A stretch of 58,000 nt of DNA from Diphasiastrum complanatum (lineage: Eukaryota > Streptophyta > Lycopodiopsida > Lycopodiales > Lycopodiaceae): NCBI GenBank assembly GCA_029204225.1, contig CM055099.1, positions 66,309,852 through 66,367,851 on the forward strand, written 5' to 3'. Positions 1 through 11,637 of the stretch are shown in pieces. A program made the position numbers and the translations under genes. The notes under the pieces are model-generated. The model was not told the origin of the DNA, did no database searches, and worked only from the letters and a program-made list of their open reading frames with translations. Each line of letters begins with the position of its first letter. Position 1 is the first letter of the stretch.

Positions 1-837
1 CATGATATGATCACAGAGGAATTGACACAAGATGCACTATTTCTACATAATGTTCTAGGTAAAACAAGATTTTAGGATAAATGTCATGAGTTTTCTACAC
101 CTCATTATCTTATAGCTCAAGCAGAGACACATGCTCCCCTAATGTTTAGTATACATGCCAATTTTCCAACGATTTGAGAACTGCTCTTTCAATACAACAT
201 TTGTAATTAGTGGAGTCTTGCTTTGCATATTCTCAACTACTAAGCTCCTTCGTAGATGGACTCCTAGAGCCAAACACCTCAACTACTACACGTTATGCAT
301 TTATGAGCTAGTTTATTGTCAACCTTTTTGAAAGCGAAAGTAAATACTTTATGGAGAGCCTACCATTCACAGCTTATACAAATCTGAAGCGAATGTTAAT
401 GTGCATACTTGTGTAGATGCTTATAGCTTTATGGCTCAAAGCCGAACCTAACCGAAAATGAAGCTAGTAGAAACATTCAGTGCTACAGAGAGCACAAGTT
501 CCATTTGTTAGTGCTAATATACAGTAGTACTCCCTTTGCAAGAGCAGTCATTCGCAAGTATGATAACGAAACTGGTTAAAGCATGAGGTATAGTAATCAT
601 AAACAGAATGTGCCAGCAACTTAGTTGTATGTTTTGATAAAAGTATTAAACAACCATAGCATCGTTTCTGGAGTACTTACGTAACCCTTATTTACTTAAG
701 GAACAATCACATATTCATGTTGTCCATTGAAGGATAGTAACGTATAATGTAAATTGTAGTTATCACACCAAGATATCATCCATTCATATCCATGGTAAGG
801 AGCTTGAAACCAAACAATCATTCATGAGTTAGGAAGT
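1..837. other. gene-free AT-rich stretch
   Basis: No open frame with recognisable similarity and no RNA gene is visible. Short weak inverted repeats occur, for example ATGAG at 86-90 facing CTCAT at 101-105. They are short enough to be chance and lack the core of the hairpin family that begins at 838. Confidence 0.6.
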
Positions 838-1186
838 GCTTCATCACTGGTCATTATGAAGCTTCTATCTCAGCTTATCGCATATGATGTAAAACTATCA
901 TTAACATGCATTCTGAAGTATGTGGAAGGTAATACTGGATCATCGTTGGTCCATCGCTGGACAGCCTACCATATATATCAACATTTTGACTCTCTTGCTA
1001 ATGATAGATCATTGTTTGTCCGTCGCTGGACAACAACAAGTCTACCTTCAACGAGCACTCCAGAAATGAGTATGCTTCATCGCTGGTCCATTGCTGGACA
1101 GCGGAAGGTATATGAAGTATATATCAAGCCAAACACAAGTTGTATGAATCCACATTGATCCATCGCTGGACAGCGGGGTTCATACA
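838..1186. repeat. hairpin repeat cluster A (CCATCGCTGG core)
   Basis: Five imperfect hairpins in 350 bases. (1) 838-862: GCTTCAT pairs with ATGAAGC around a decayed core. (2) 928-970: GGTA/TACC outside, GTCCA-TCGC-TGGAC (949-962) inside. (3) 1005-1044: TAGA/TCTA outside, TTGTCC/GGACAA inside. (4) 1075-1107: CTTC/GAAG, then CGCT/AGCG, then GTCCA-TTGC-TGGAC. (5) 1141-1186: an 11-pair outer stem starting TGTATGAATCC (one G-T pair), inner TCCA-TCGC-TGGA. The apex is shared while the outer arms differ in sequence and still pair. The family is not recognised. The 100-residue open frame at 856-1158 is a by-product. Confidence 0.75.
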
Positions 1187-3120
<1,934 letters not shown>

Positions 3121-3130
3121 GAATGTGTCC

Positions 3131-3670
3131 ATCCTTCCATCGCTGGTTGGAGGAGGCTAATAAAGTGAAGAATTCTATGAATAGATAGCATGAGTTCATG
3201 TCCATCGCTGAACAGTTAGCCATACATTAATTTACAGTATTATCATCTGAAAAGGAGACCACTCTCCTGTCCATCGCTGGAACAACAGGGTCTCTATGTG
3301 TAGATTCGGTGAGTAAATGTGAGTCTATCATGCCTATGCAATCCATCGTTGGATAGAACATAGCACTATCGATAAACATTCATCTTATGAGAAATATTTC
3401 AGCGATCTGTCAATCACTAAACAGCACCCATTCCTAATCATCAAAAAAGCATAAAGTATGTGCAGGAGTGAGGCAGCCCTCCATCGCTGCTCATTGAGCC
3501 ATAAGGAGCAAGCAAAAGCATGGAAAAATCGTGGTTACATCATTATTATCACGTGCAATTTTAGGAAATTATCACATAACCACAACTGTCCGTCGCTGCC
3601 TATTGAGGCAGGGTGGACAGTTTCCAGAATCAAAAAGTCACATTGTTGTCCATCCTTGGACCTCAATGTG
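3131..3670. repeat. hairpin repeat cluster B (CCATCGCTGG core)
   Basis: At least eight further core copies in 540 bases. Clear ones: 3255-3294 (GAGACC/GGTCTC outside, CCA-TCGC-TGG apex); 3334-3363 (CTATG/CATAG, then ATCCA-TCGT-TGGAT); 3584-3622 (8-pair AACTGTCC/GGACAGTT, inner TGCCT-ATTG-AGGCA); 3639-3670 (7-pair CACATTG/CAATGTG, then GTCCA-TCCT-TGGAC). Weaker ones lie near 3136-3160, 3198-3215, 3404-3426 and 3480-3500. The apical four bases are TCGC or close variants, and each outer arm is unique but self-complementary. Open frames at 3458-3761 are incidental. Confidence 0.75.
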
Positions 3671-4169
3671 TTCTTGCCCTATCACAACCTTTACATGGTT
3701 TAGAGAGATGAGTGGCATATCAAAGCAGAACAATATTAAAGCAACCTTCTCCGGAAAGTAGAGTAAATACAAACGGAATGTAAGAGAGAAGCAAATACAT
3801 ACCGTAACATGTCAAATCGCTGATCCGTAGGTAGGTAGGGCGCACTTTCAGCGAGTGTCATAGGAGCAGAGTTATTCACCGGTGTTGTAAAGCAAAAAGG
3901 GTTGAAAAGAGCATGCACTTATAGTGCCCAGTAAGGTAGTAACCTGGAAGGAGAGAGTGGGAGTGGGAAATTCTATTTTCCTCCAAATTATTTTAAATGG
4001 ACCAAACCATTTCAAATATTTGTGCGAAACCTTCTAAGTAAAAAATGGAACTTCATCATATGCAAGGGTACAGCAATAAAAACCTTATAAGTTTGAAGTA
4101 GCGATACGTCAGTATCTGTCCACGTTTTATGTTTAATGCAGTAGGGTGAAACTGAACAAAGGAGCATCC

Positions 4170-4171
<2 letters not shown>
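3671..4171. other. intergenic, nothing recognised
   Basis: AT-rich with no recognisable coding similarity. Minus-strand open frames at 3736-3918 and 4012-4281 show no domain and the second runs into a GA tract. Confidence 0.5.

Positions 4172-4204
<33 letters not shown>
4172..4204. repeat. (GA)n microsatellite
   Basis: GA tract of about 33 bases followed directly by TTCATGTACTTG. Nearly the same flank follows the GA tracts at 32092 and 40863, where it belongs to the LTR of the copia-E family. This tract may therefore mark a short remnant of the same LTR. Confidence 0.9.
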
Positions 4205-4207
<3 letters not shown>

Positions 4208-4414
4208 ATGTACTTGTGAGAGATTGAAGAAGTGAATAGAGTGCTACTTATAAAAATGTCTATTGACAACCTGAATAACATCCGACTTCACTACATTCGA
4301 ATAAGTCAGAATTGTATCAATTAATCAACTTTTAAGTGTTATCCTCTTGGGGTTCGACATTAAATACTACACAATTCTATCATTTCTTTGTTGGCATATC
4401 ACAACATATGCCAA

Positions 4415-4435
4415 TTTTGGCGCCGTTGCCAGGGA
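4415..4435 (+). promoter_or_regulatory. primer-binding-site motif of a gypsy element
   Basis: TTTTGGCGCCGTTGCC followed by AGGGA is the motif found just inside the 5' LTR of many plant Ty3/gypsy elements of the Athila/Tat kind. Here it sits about 150 bases before an open gag frame, so the sequence left of it (to roughly 4205) is probably the end of a 5' LTR. No matching 3' LTR was found. A related motif occurs at 18182. Confidence 0.65.
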
Positions 4436-4579
4436 TAGTCAAATAAAGTTGATACGAAACTGACAAATCCACTACCATTCCTAGTGTGTGTCAGAAAGAG
4501 TTGCTCGACTTGAAAGATATCAGAAACTTTGAAAAGATTTTTTCAAAAGTCTTCAAGATTCTTTTCAAAGAGAAAATTC

Positions 4580-5640
4580 ACCTTTTTGGACTTATAATGA
4601 TAATCTTCTTGCTAATTCTGATAATTTACTTGAAATATTTCGCACTGAAGCTTCTGCTGTAGTTGAACCAGGTTGTGTTGCTGTAAATCTGGTCCCTAAT
4701 CTAGATCCTGAACCTAAACTGATTATGGAAGGCCCTGCTCCCCGTTTCACTTCAATCTCGAAGATCAAATATGATTATTTTAAAGGAACATCTTCAGATG
4801 ATGTTGACAGTTATGTTTTGCAGTTCGAGTTAATTGCTAACTCGAACAACGAAGGTGCTAATGCTGACAAGCTGCAGATATTTCCTAGTCTTATGAGAAA
4901 GCAAGCATGCATATGGTACAGCCAAGTTGAACCAGGACGTGTGGCTACCTGGTTGTTGTTGAAAGATGCATTTCTGAACCAGTTCAGAGAAATTGGTTAT
5001 TTATCCAGAGTTCTCGGACGACTCAACAATGTGCAGAAAAAGAGTAAAGAATCTCTACAAAGGTATACATGAAAAGTAAAGAATTTAATTGGAAAACTAA
5101 CTGGAGTGCATCCTGTCACGATGCAGGTCGAGTGGTTTTTGGCAGAATTGATCAATACTACAGACAAGGAGATATGACTTCCTTATCAACAGTCATAGCA
5201 AGTGTTGAGAACAATGAGACTTCGAAGTTAGCACGCAAAAGACGATCTACCAGACGAACTCGAAAGTCTAAATATGATTCTAGTGGCAGTGAAGACGAAT
5301 CTACATCTGAATCTAGTTCAAGTCTTTCCAGTTCCGAATCTAATTCCAGTGATTCATCAGATACACAAAAGGATGGGGGAGATCGAAGAACGAAACGAAA
5401 GTCCAAACGAAAAGAAAATAGCAAAAGCACTGAGGACAAGTCTGCAACATCTAAAGCTGAAAAGCTTAGGAAAATTGATATGGTTGATCTCAATAAGAAG
5501 TTCAACGATCTGAAAGTACAAATTTCAGAAGTTGCAGACAAAAGACCAAAAGCTTCTTATTGAACTCAGGAATATGGTGTACAAAGTGCGATACATCTGG
5601 ACATTCGAAAGAAGGCTGCAAATCTGTGAATGTAAAGTAT
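4580..5640 (+). pseudogene. Ty3/gypsy gag, frameshifted
   Basis: Capsid/nucleocapsid gene of a gypsy retrotransposon. The frame is open from about 4580 and passes through an ATG at 4725. Residues after that ATG match the retrotransposon gag domain (YFKGTSSDDVDSYVLQFE, then ACIWYSQVEPG). A TGA at 5070-5072 interrupts the frame, which continues past it to about 5175. A frameshift near 5150 moves the Lys/Ser-rich tail (5180-5563) to another frame. A CCHC zinc knuckle (spacing CX2CX4HX4C, WCTKCDTSGHSKEGC) lies at 5578-5619 in yet another frame. The element breaks off near 5640-5680; protease and reverse transcriptase do not follow. Confidence 0.85.
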
Positions 5641-5682
5641 GTCAAAATCCTATTCAAAAAGTGCTCTTTATATTAGTTGGCT

Positions 5683-5730
5683 GATTTTGACAAATCCCCA
5701 AGATACTCGACTAGCGCTAACCAAGAGCAC
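5683..5730. repeat. repeat X, copy 1
   Basis: About 40 bases containing AATCCCCAAGATACTCGAC followed by a GCGCTAAC block recur with a few changes at 15257-15297. Both copies lie where a gypsy-derived sequence stops, so they may be the edge of one mobile element. No LTR or inverted-repeat partner was identified. Confidence 0.6.
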
Positions 5731-6262
5731 CTCTCACCTTAGACTAAGGAGGTCTCTGAGAAGACGAGACAAGCGAATATTGAGAGCCGAGTATGTGAGC
5801 CGAGAAGTACTAGTTAAGAATGACAAGTAGAAACTGTGTAAGCCTCATGGTGAATCCCGGAAGATGGAATGACCATGTAGGAACTGGTATTTCTAGGCTA
5901 ATGTAATAAATGCAAGTAGGCCCCTCTAAAAGAAAGTAGAGTGAGCCACCTTTTGATGGTGACATCTAGTGGAGAGCATAATTCCACTTGTAATTTGTAT
6001 AATGTGGAAATGCCACTAGGATGCCACCTAAGGAGCTCTCTTGCTTATTTAAGAGACTCCCTCTTTGAGAAGAGGAGCTTTTTGTGTAATGCATCTACTC
6101 CATGTCCAAATGAGAAGAGCCTCCACGAATTTGGTGCATCCTTTGAGCTCCTTGATCATGATTGCTTTCTTGAGTGATTCTCTTATGATCGTGCCCTTCC
6201 ATCCCTTGTGTGTGGTTGTGGATCATAGAGTGGATTAGTTTTCCTGTTTTCTTGTGGATTAA
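5731..6262. other. intergenic, possible old LTR sequence
   Basis: No coding similarity. A TATA-like TATTTAAG at about 6049 followed by short G/A-rich leader-like sequence resembles an LTR promoter, but no second copy of this block exists in the window. The small open frames at 5639-5830 and 5941-6177 have no recognisable domain. Confidence 0.35.
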
Positions 6263-7262
6263 TGTAGGAATCTGAATTCAGGTAAACTATAGAGGCTAGA
6301 AATGTCGTGTAAATCTTGCAAATTCTTGACATTCTAATGCTTGATGTTCTTGGGATGCCCAAGAATCAAGAAATGAGTGTTTCTTGATTCTTGGACTTCT
6401 AAAATCCTATTAGATTAGTTTCTTGTTTCAGTTATGTGGATTAATGTATGTGTAGAATAGTTTTAATGCCTAGGATCTGATTCAAGTTCATTTTGCAGCA
6501 TTAAAGTAGGATTTCATGGCATTTCAGCCACTCTACACAGTGAGTTCTTGGTTGTATGTATGATTCGCATGTTTGGTTTGAAGCATGTGATTTCTGTCAA
6601 ATTTTAGAGTAAAGGACTTAATTTGATCTACAAATGATCACAAAGAGCGATTGGTAGCTTGGGATCTTGACCTATATCAAGAGTAGCTTCCAAATCTAGC
6701 TTCTACTTGACAATCTTTGTGATTCCAGGCAAGAACAATCAAGTAATGATGACCCACGGCTTCACACGTGTGAAGTACAGCTACTGTACAGCCTGATAAT
6801 AGAGAAATAGTTTACTAAACATTTACTAAGCATTCATACACAAAGAAAGTGCTTAAGGGAGTGTAAACACCAAGATTGCTTCACAAGCCAATGTTTCTCA
6901 TCATTAGCTCAACAAATGGATCCATCATGGATCAAGTACATAATCATCATAATCGCTCTCTAAGCTGCATCTAGCACGTGTGGGACAGCTCATTGTACTT
7001 ATCCATATCCACTTTGGATAAGATCTATCAAGTTTGCCACATCATCCATTGGTGGTTTGTGTTGACCTTCTAGATTCCTACAATCTAGGACCTAGCTCCT
7101 ATAATTTAGGAGATGTCATATTTGACTCAAATGAAAGCTAATCAAAATGGATCTGAATATTAGAAGTGTCATTTCACACGTGTAGACAAGTCCTCACATG
7201 TGTAGATCCACATAGATGTCAAAATACATCAAAAACCATGTGAAAATTGCTAGATTCTAACA
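6263..7262 (-). repeat. 3' LTR of copia-A (about 1 kb)
   Basis: On the minus strand the copia-A RNase H frame is followed by a polypurine tract (AAATTGAGGAGGACTG, ending at about 7263) and then sequence starting TGTTAGAATC. A plus-strand TGTAGGAATC at 6263 gives a matching inverted terminus, so the LTR is inferred to span 6263-7262. It contains the perfect 14-base palindrome TTCACACGTGTGAA (6761-6774) around a G-box. The partner LTR is not in the window, so the outer edge is less certain than the inner one. Confidence 0.6.
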
Positions 7263-7269
7263 GTCCTCC

Positions 7270-7740
7270 TCAATTTTTACATGATACAACTATAGTACAT
7301 CTATCTAAAACTCCTAAAGCTGATTTTAACTTGATAAATGAAGGATTTGGCAAGGCTTTGGTGAGTAGATCAGCAAGGCAATCTGAATAAGACACATGAT
7401 GTAGCTTGATCTCCTTTGCTTGAACCTTTTCCCTCACAAAATGGTGAGCAATCTCTATGTGCTTGCTCCTTGCATGGAATGTGAGATTGGTTGCTAATGC
7501 TTGGCTTGATTGGTTGTCACAATATATTATTGGCTGCTCCTCGGTGTCCATGACTTGCAACTCCACTAAAAGCCTCTTCAACCATAGGATCTCCTTTGTT
7601 GTGGATGTTAGTGCCTTGTATTCCTATTCGGTTGAAGATAGAGAAATGGTATCTTGCTTTTTGGAAAGCCAAAGTCAAGTACAAGAACAGCCCATTGAAT
7701 AGATGTTCATCATCTGGTTTTTAGTCAGCCTTCCAAGATG
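7270..7740 (-). pseudogene. copia-A RNase H domain
   Basis: C-terminal RNase H of a Ty1/copia polyprotein, which degrades the RNA strand during reverse transcription. Visible in order on the minus strand: a decayed SDAD-type region, SKKQDTISLSSTE, a stop codon near 7630 where copia proteins usually have Ala, KEILWLKRLLVEL, IIYCDNQSS, HARSKHIEIAHHFVRE and LADLLTKALP. The end at 7270 lies just before the polypurine tract. Upstream, similarity fades near 7740, where a plus-strand gypsy gag remnant begins, so the rest of the polyprotein is lost. Confidence 0.88.
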
Positions 7741-7776
7741 GATTAGACGAGAGCTTAGATCCAATGATGAATATAC
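7741..7776 (+). pseudogene. gypsy gag fragment, left of copia-B insertion
   Basis: A short coding remnant whose plus-strand frame runs into the target duplication TATAC (7772-7776) and resumes in the same frame after 12339. It is the left part of the gypsy gag split by copia-B. Confidence 0.6.
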
Positions 7777-8474
7777 TGTGAAAGTACTATACTTTAGGAC
7801 CATAAATGGATCTACAAAATATCCACAAGAGTGATTGGATGCTTGCTTAACAATCTATCAAAAAACTAGACACAAAAAAGTTGATCTAGATTGGCAATTT
7901 GACAAACAACAAGCATTAACAATCAAAAGCATTAATAAACATTGAAATCCGAGCCCACACGTGTGTACTACAGGCTATAGTACGGTCTTAAATCTGAGAA
8001 ACAAGTAGAAATTGATTTGGTTTCATTTGGATCACAAAAACTCAATGTACATAGTGAACTAGCTTGATGCCAATGAGCTCCAAAAATTTTCTATCTTCTC
8101 ACTATGGAGAGAGGGAATACATAGCAAATTCGACTTCCTTCTTGAAGTTAGGTGGATTTCCAGCATGTAATAAGGAAGTTAACTCACTCTCCTTGACCTA
8201 AAATGAAACCCTAGTCTATTTCCTAGAGTTATGCTTGGTAGGTAGCTAGTTGGTCAAATTTTCACCTTAAACTTAGGTGTAGGTCCTATAAAGTAGGGAT
8301 GACCACCAAATAGACATGACCAACTCTCTTGACTTGACCTAACCTACACTAGGATGGGTTTCCCATGTGGCATCATGGCCTCACATGTGTGGGACCCACT
8401 TGTGTACACAATTTACACTATTCTACATGGTTTTTGATCAAGCTAGATTTGCCAATTTTTGGCAATTCTTCACA
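7777..8474 (-). repeat. copia-B 3' LTR
   Basis: The 698-bp LTR at the downstream end of the minus-strand element. It begins TGTGAAAG and ends CTTCACA on the plus strand. It holds a G-box palindrome CACACGTGTG at 7956-7965. The other LTR is nearly identical. Confidence 0.93.
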
Positions 8475-8490
8475 CTCCTCCTCAAATTTA
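8475..8490 (-). promoter_or_regulatory. copia-B polypurine tract
   Basis: Reading the minus strand, a purine run TTTGAGGAGGAG lies immediately before the 3' LTR. This is the expected place for the primer of plus-strand DNA synthesis. Confidence 0.8.
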
Positions 8491-8684
8491 GCTTGATCTA
8501 TTTACAACTCTCTTGATAGATGAATGAAAGCTTTTAGAAGTGTCTAAAAAATCCAGCTACAAAGAAGGAACTTTTGAGACTCCAATAGAGAATGATGTCC
8601 ATGAAGGATCTTTCACCACTTCTTAGAGGATCCCTTACAAGATGTTCCATAAATGTGTCTATATACATGTAGCACACTTCAAAA

Positions 8685-10120
8685 CTAAACATCATGCCAA
8701 GCCATGGATTCCAAGGCATTTTGTGCACTTGAAGATACATCAATTAAAATATTAAGTGCATAAATAATGTTGCCAAAGACAACTTGCCTTGCTTGATCCA
8801 TATGATTGAGCCTTGATGGCTCCATCTTGATACTCAAGATTCTTCTTGGAGTCCTCGGGTCTTGAGCTTGATCCTCCACTTGACTTGACTCAAAAACATC
8901 AATGAATTGAATAAGGTGTTGATCCAAAGGTGCTTCTTCAAGTTTACAAATCTTCCACTCTTGAAAGATCACATTTCCACCATTGACAAATTCTTTGGCT
9001 AAAAACAAGTAGATTCTACAATCTCTACTTGAAGAGCAAAACACTACCATTATTCCTATCATTGAAATAGGATAATATTTGGTCCTTACATTGGAATGAT
9101 CATTCTCAAAGCATGTGGACCCAAAGATTTCCAATACAAATGATGTTTCATCTTTTATGACTCTATTCAAACTATTACAAAAATAGTTATCCAATGAAAT
9201 TGCTTTATCAACAACAAATGTAGATTTCAAAGCATCCCATTTCATTGTCTTGTCATACAAAGTAATAAACACCATGGATCTTAAAGGTAAGAAACAAGTC
9301 ACCTCATGTCTACTACTACTTTCCAAAAAGTATTCAAAGATAGTAGACTCTCCAATGTTCACCACCCTTGCAAGATGCACACTTGAATGGACAATTTGCA
9401 TGCAATTTGATGACTCGGCCATTGTCATTGAGGACTCCCTTGGAACTCTCATGCTTTGAGGCTGATCCTCAAGATCTTCCTCCTTTTGATGCTCCTCCTC
9501 AATGCAAGCAAGATCACACTTTGCCAAGATCTCCTCTTGAGTGATCTCCTCCTTTGCCAAGCTCATTCTTTCAAAAGCAACACTAGCCTCCAACTTAAAC
9601 AATCTTCCATGTTTAAATCCCTTTGCAATGCAAACATCATTCTTCAAGATGAAACAAACACCATGCTTAAAGTGGACATCCAAACCACTTTCTAAGAGTA
9701 GACCAACACTAAGCATATTCCTGGTGATTGATGGTACATAAAGGACATTTTCTAGATCCATGCATTTTGAGGATTCTAGACACAAATAGATGGTGCCAAC
9801 ACCATCTATCCTACACTCTTCATCATTTGCAATAAAGACAAACTTTTTAGCATCATTGAAAGAATGTAAGGTTGAGAAAAAGTCCTTTTCACAAGACATG
9901 TGGGAGCTAGCCCCACTATCGATCCACCAATTGTCTCTTGAATTGCTATTGCTTGTTGGTGAGGATGTAGATGCCATCAAGAATACATCTACTTCATCCT
10001 CCTCCTCCTCCTTTGCAATGTTTCCTTGTTTGTCCTCCTCCACTTGTGCTCTTAGCCTCTTGTAGCATTCAGATGCATAATGCCCCTTCTTTCCACAAAA
10101 GAAGCATTTTTGCTTTGACT
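8685..10120 (-). CDS. copia-B zinc knuckle-protease frame with unknown C-terminal half
   Basis: Open without stops from the nucleocapsid CCHC knuckle (CFFCGKKGHYASEC, about 10115-10070) through a copia aspartic protease (WWIDSGASSHMS, catalytic DSG, about 55 residues into the Met-initiated frame at 10043; then LENVLYVPSITRNMLSVG) to 8685. The last roughly 290 residues show no GAG_pre His-Cys region, no integrase DDE core and no reverse transcriptase. Only weak echoes of the integrase-RT linker are seen near the end (NVIFQEW, PRRILSIKMEPSRLN). Intact length in a young element suggests the frame is kept open or was lost from pol recently. The Met at 10043 need not be the true start; it probably follows gag by frameshift. 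Confidence 0.75.
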
Positions 10121-10864
10121 TGTCCTTTGAGCTTGATGCATCATCCTCTTCTTTGCCTCCTTTGGATGCTTCTTCTTTCCATTGGTCTTCTTTTTGCCCT
10201 TGAATGAGAAATTGGCTTTCTCATCACCATCCTGCAATGACAAGGAACTCATCCTAGATTTTGCATGGAGCATCCTACACTCTTCAGCCACTAATACACT
10301 GTGAAGTTTTTCTATAGTTGGCAAAGTGTCTTGGATGGCAAAACTTTGGACCAAATTTGCAAAGTCATCTCCTAGACCATTAAGGACAATTTGTACAAGC
10401 TCTCCATCATGAATCTTCTCTCCAATGGAAGCCAACTCCCTATTTAGAGACTTGATTCTGAGTACATAATCCTGTGCACTCTCCTCACTTCTCTTCATGC
10501 TTTGCAAAATCTGATTTCTAAGCATGAGTACTCTTGAAGTGTTACTAGATTCATAGATTGATTTTAAAGACTCCCAGGCCTCTTTAGCACTAGTACATGC
10601 TGATACTTCTCTCAACAAATCATTGCTCACATTCATCTTCACACAATGAAGTGCAAGCCTAGATCTCTTCTTGTATCTAACTAACTCCTGTGCACCTAGA
10701 GGTTCATCTTCATCTTCAATCAAGAACTCATGAAGGTCTTGGAGCACCAAGAGTGACTCCATCCTAACCTTCCAAATAGCATAATTTGTAGAATTCAATC
10801 TCTCACTAGTTTCTAGAAGGTATGCTCCAGCAGATCCCATCTTACTAGTGACTTCTACAAACAA
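10052..10864 (-). CDS. copia-B gag
   Basis: Capsid protein of a Ty1/copia element, 270 residues. Typical gag features in order: LNSTNYAIWKVRMESLL near residue 22, ELVRYKKRSRLALHCVKMNV, a SAKEAWESLKSIYE block near residue 92, and LRIKSLNRELASIGE with LVQIVLNGLGDDFANLV. The frame leaves the normal one near 10150, so the zinc knuckle is read in the next frame with the protease; either a one-base indel or a programmed shift would explain this. Closely related gag at 38700 shows the family is represented elsewhere in the window. Confidence 0.88.
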   Translation of the reverse strand: MFVEVTSKMGSAGAYLLETSERLNSTNYAIWKVRMESLLVLQDLHEFLIEDEDEPLGAQELVRYKKRSRLALHCVKMNVSNDLLREVSACTSAKEAWESLKSIYESSNTSRVLMLRNQILQSMKRSEESAQDYVLRIKSLNRELASIGEKIHDGELVQIVLNGLGDDFANLVQSFAIQDTLPTIEKLHSVLVAEECRMLHAKSRMSSLSLQDGDEKANFSFKGKKKTNGKKKHPKEAKKRMMHQAQRTSQSKNASFVERRGIMHLNATRG

Positions 10865-11624
10865 GAAATAGATTTGATTGACTTGAAACTCACAAAGGTC
10901 TCACACTTGCAGTGTTTCACTCAAATTTGATTTCTAATCCAACAAATGGACTTATAATCACAGTTCTATCACTCCCTCACAAAGCTGGAATGAAGATAAG
11001 ATGAAGTGAAAACTACTTTCAAACAAATCTTGCCAAGAAATGGATTTGATTGTCTCTAGAAACTCACTAAGGTCTCTCTCTTGTAGTTTTTCACTCAAAT
11101 TAGATTTCTAGTCCAACAAATGGACTTATAATCTCAGTTCTAGCACTCCCTCACAAAGTTGGAATGAAGATAAGATGATGTGAAATCTACTTACAATCAA
11201 ATCTTGCCAAATTTGGCTATTTTTGGACAAAAAAAATGACTTAATCTCTTTCTTCCTTCTTGATGTACTTTCAAGACCTGTTTTTAACCTTAATAGGACT
11301 TGAAATCAGCCTAAATTAATTAGATTTCATGAAACAAATTCAAATCTAATCAATGGTCTTGGTAGATTATCCTAGGTTCTCCACCAAAAATTACACCAAC
11401 AGCTCACAAATTGAATTTTTTTGGATCAAATGAATACCATGCATTAAATGCAGGTTCAGAGGTGCCCACACATGTGGACAGTACGGATTTGTACCCCTAC
11501 CAAGTTTGGGATCAAATCTCCTCACCAAAATCAAGATTCTAGCTTGCCCTCTCAATACTAGTTTTTAGCACCAAAACTTGCTAAAAGAGGATTTGCATTA
11601 AATATGGCTTATGCTCTTGTACTT
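10865..11624 (-). other. copia-B 5' untranslated leader
   Basis: About 760 bases between the primer site and gag with no coding similarity. Two stretches (10860-11025 and 11035-11210) are direct repeats of each other, each holding TAATC near-identical segments such as TCCAACAAATGGACTTATAATC. The leader is thus internally duplicated. Confidence 0.6.
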
Positions 11625-11637
11625 GGCTCTGATACCA
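11625..11637 (-). promoter_or_regulatory. copia-B primer-binding site
   Basis: On the minus strand TGGTATCAGAGCC starts immediately after the 5' LTR. It is the initiator-methionine tRNA primer site common to plant copia elements. Confidence 0.9.

Noticed and set aside
5158-5541. Minus-strand 127-codon frame
   Set aside because: Antisense shadow of the Ser/Lys-rich gag tail.
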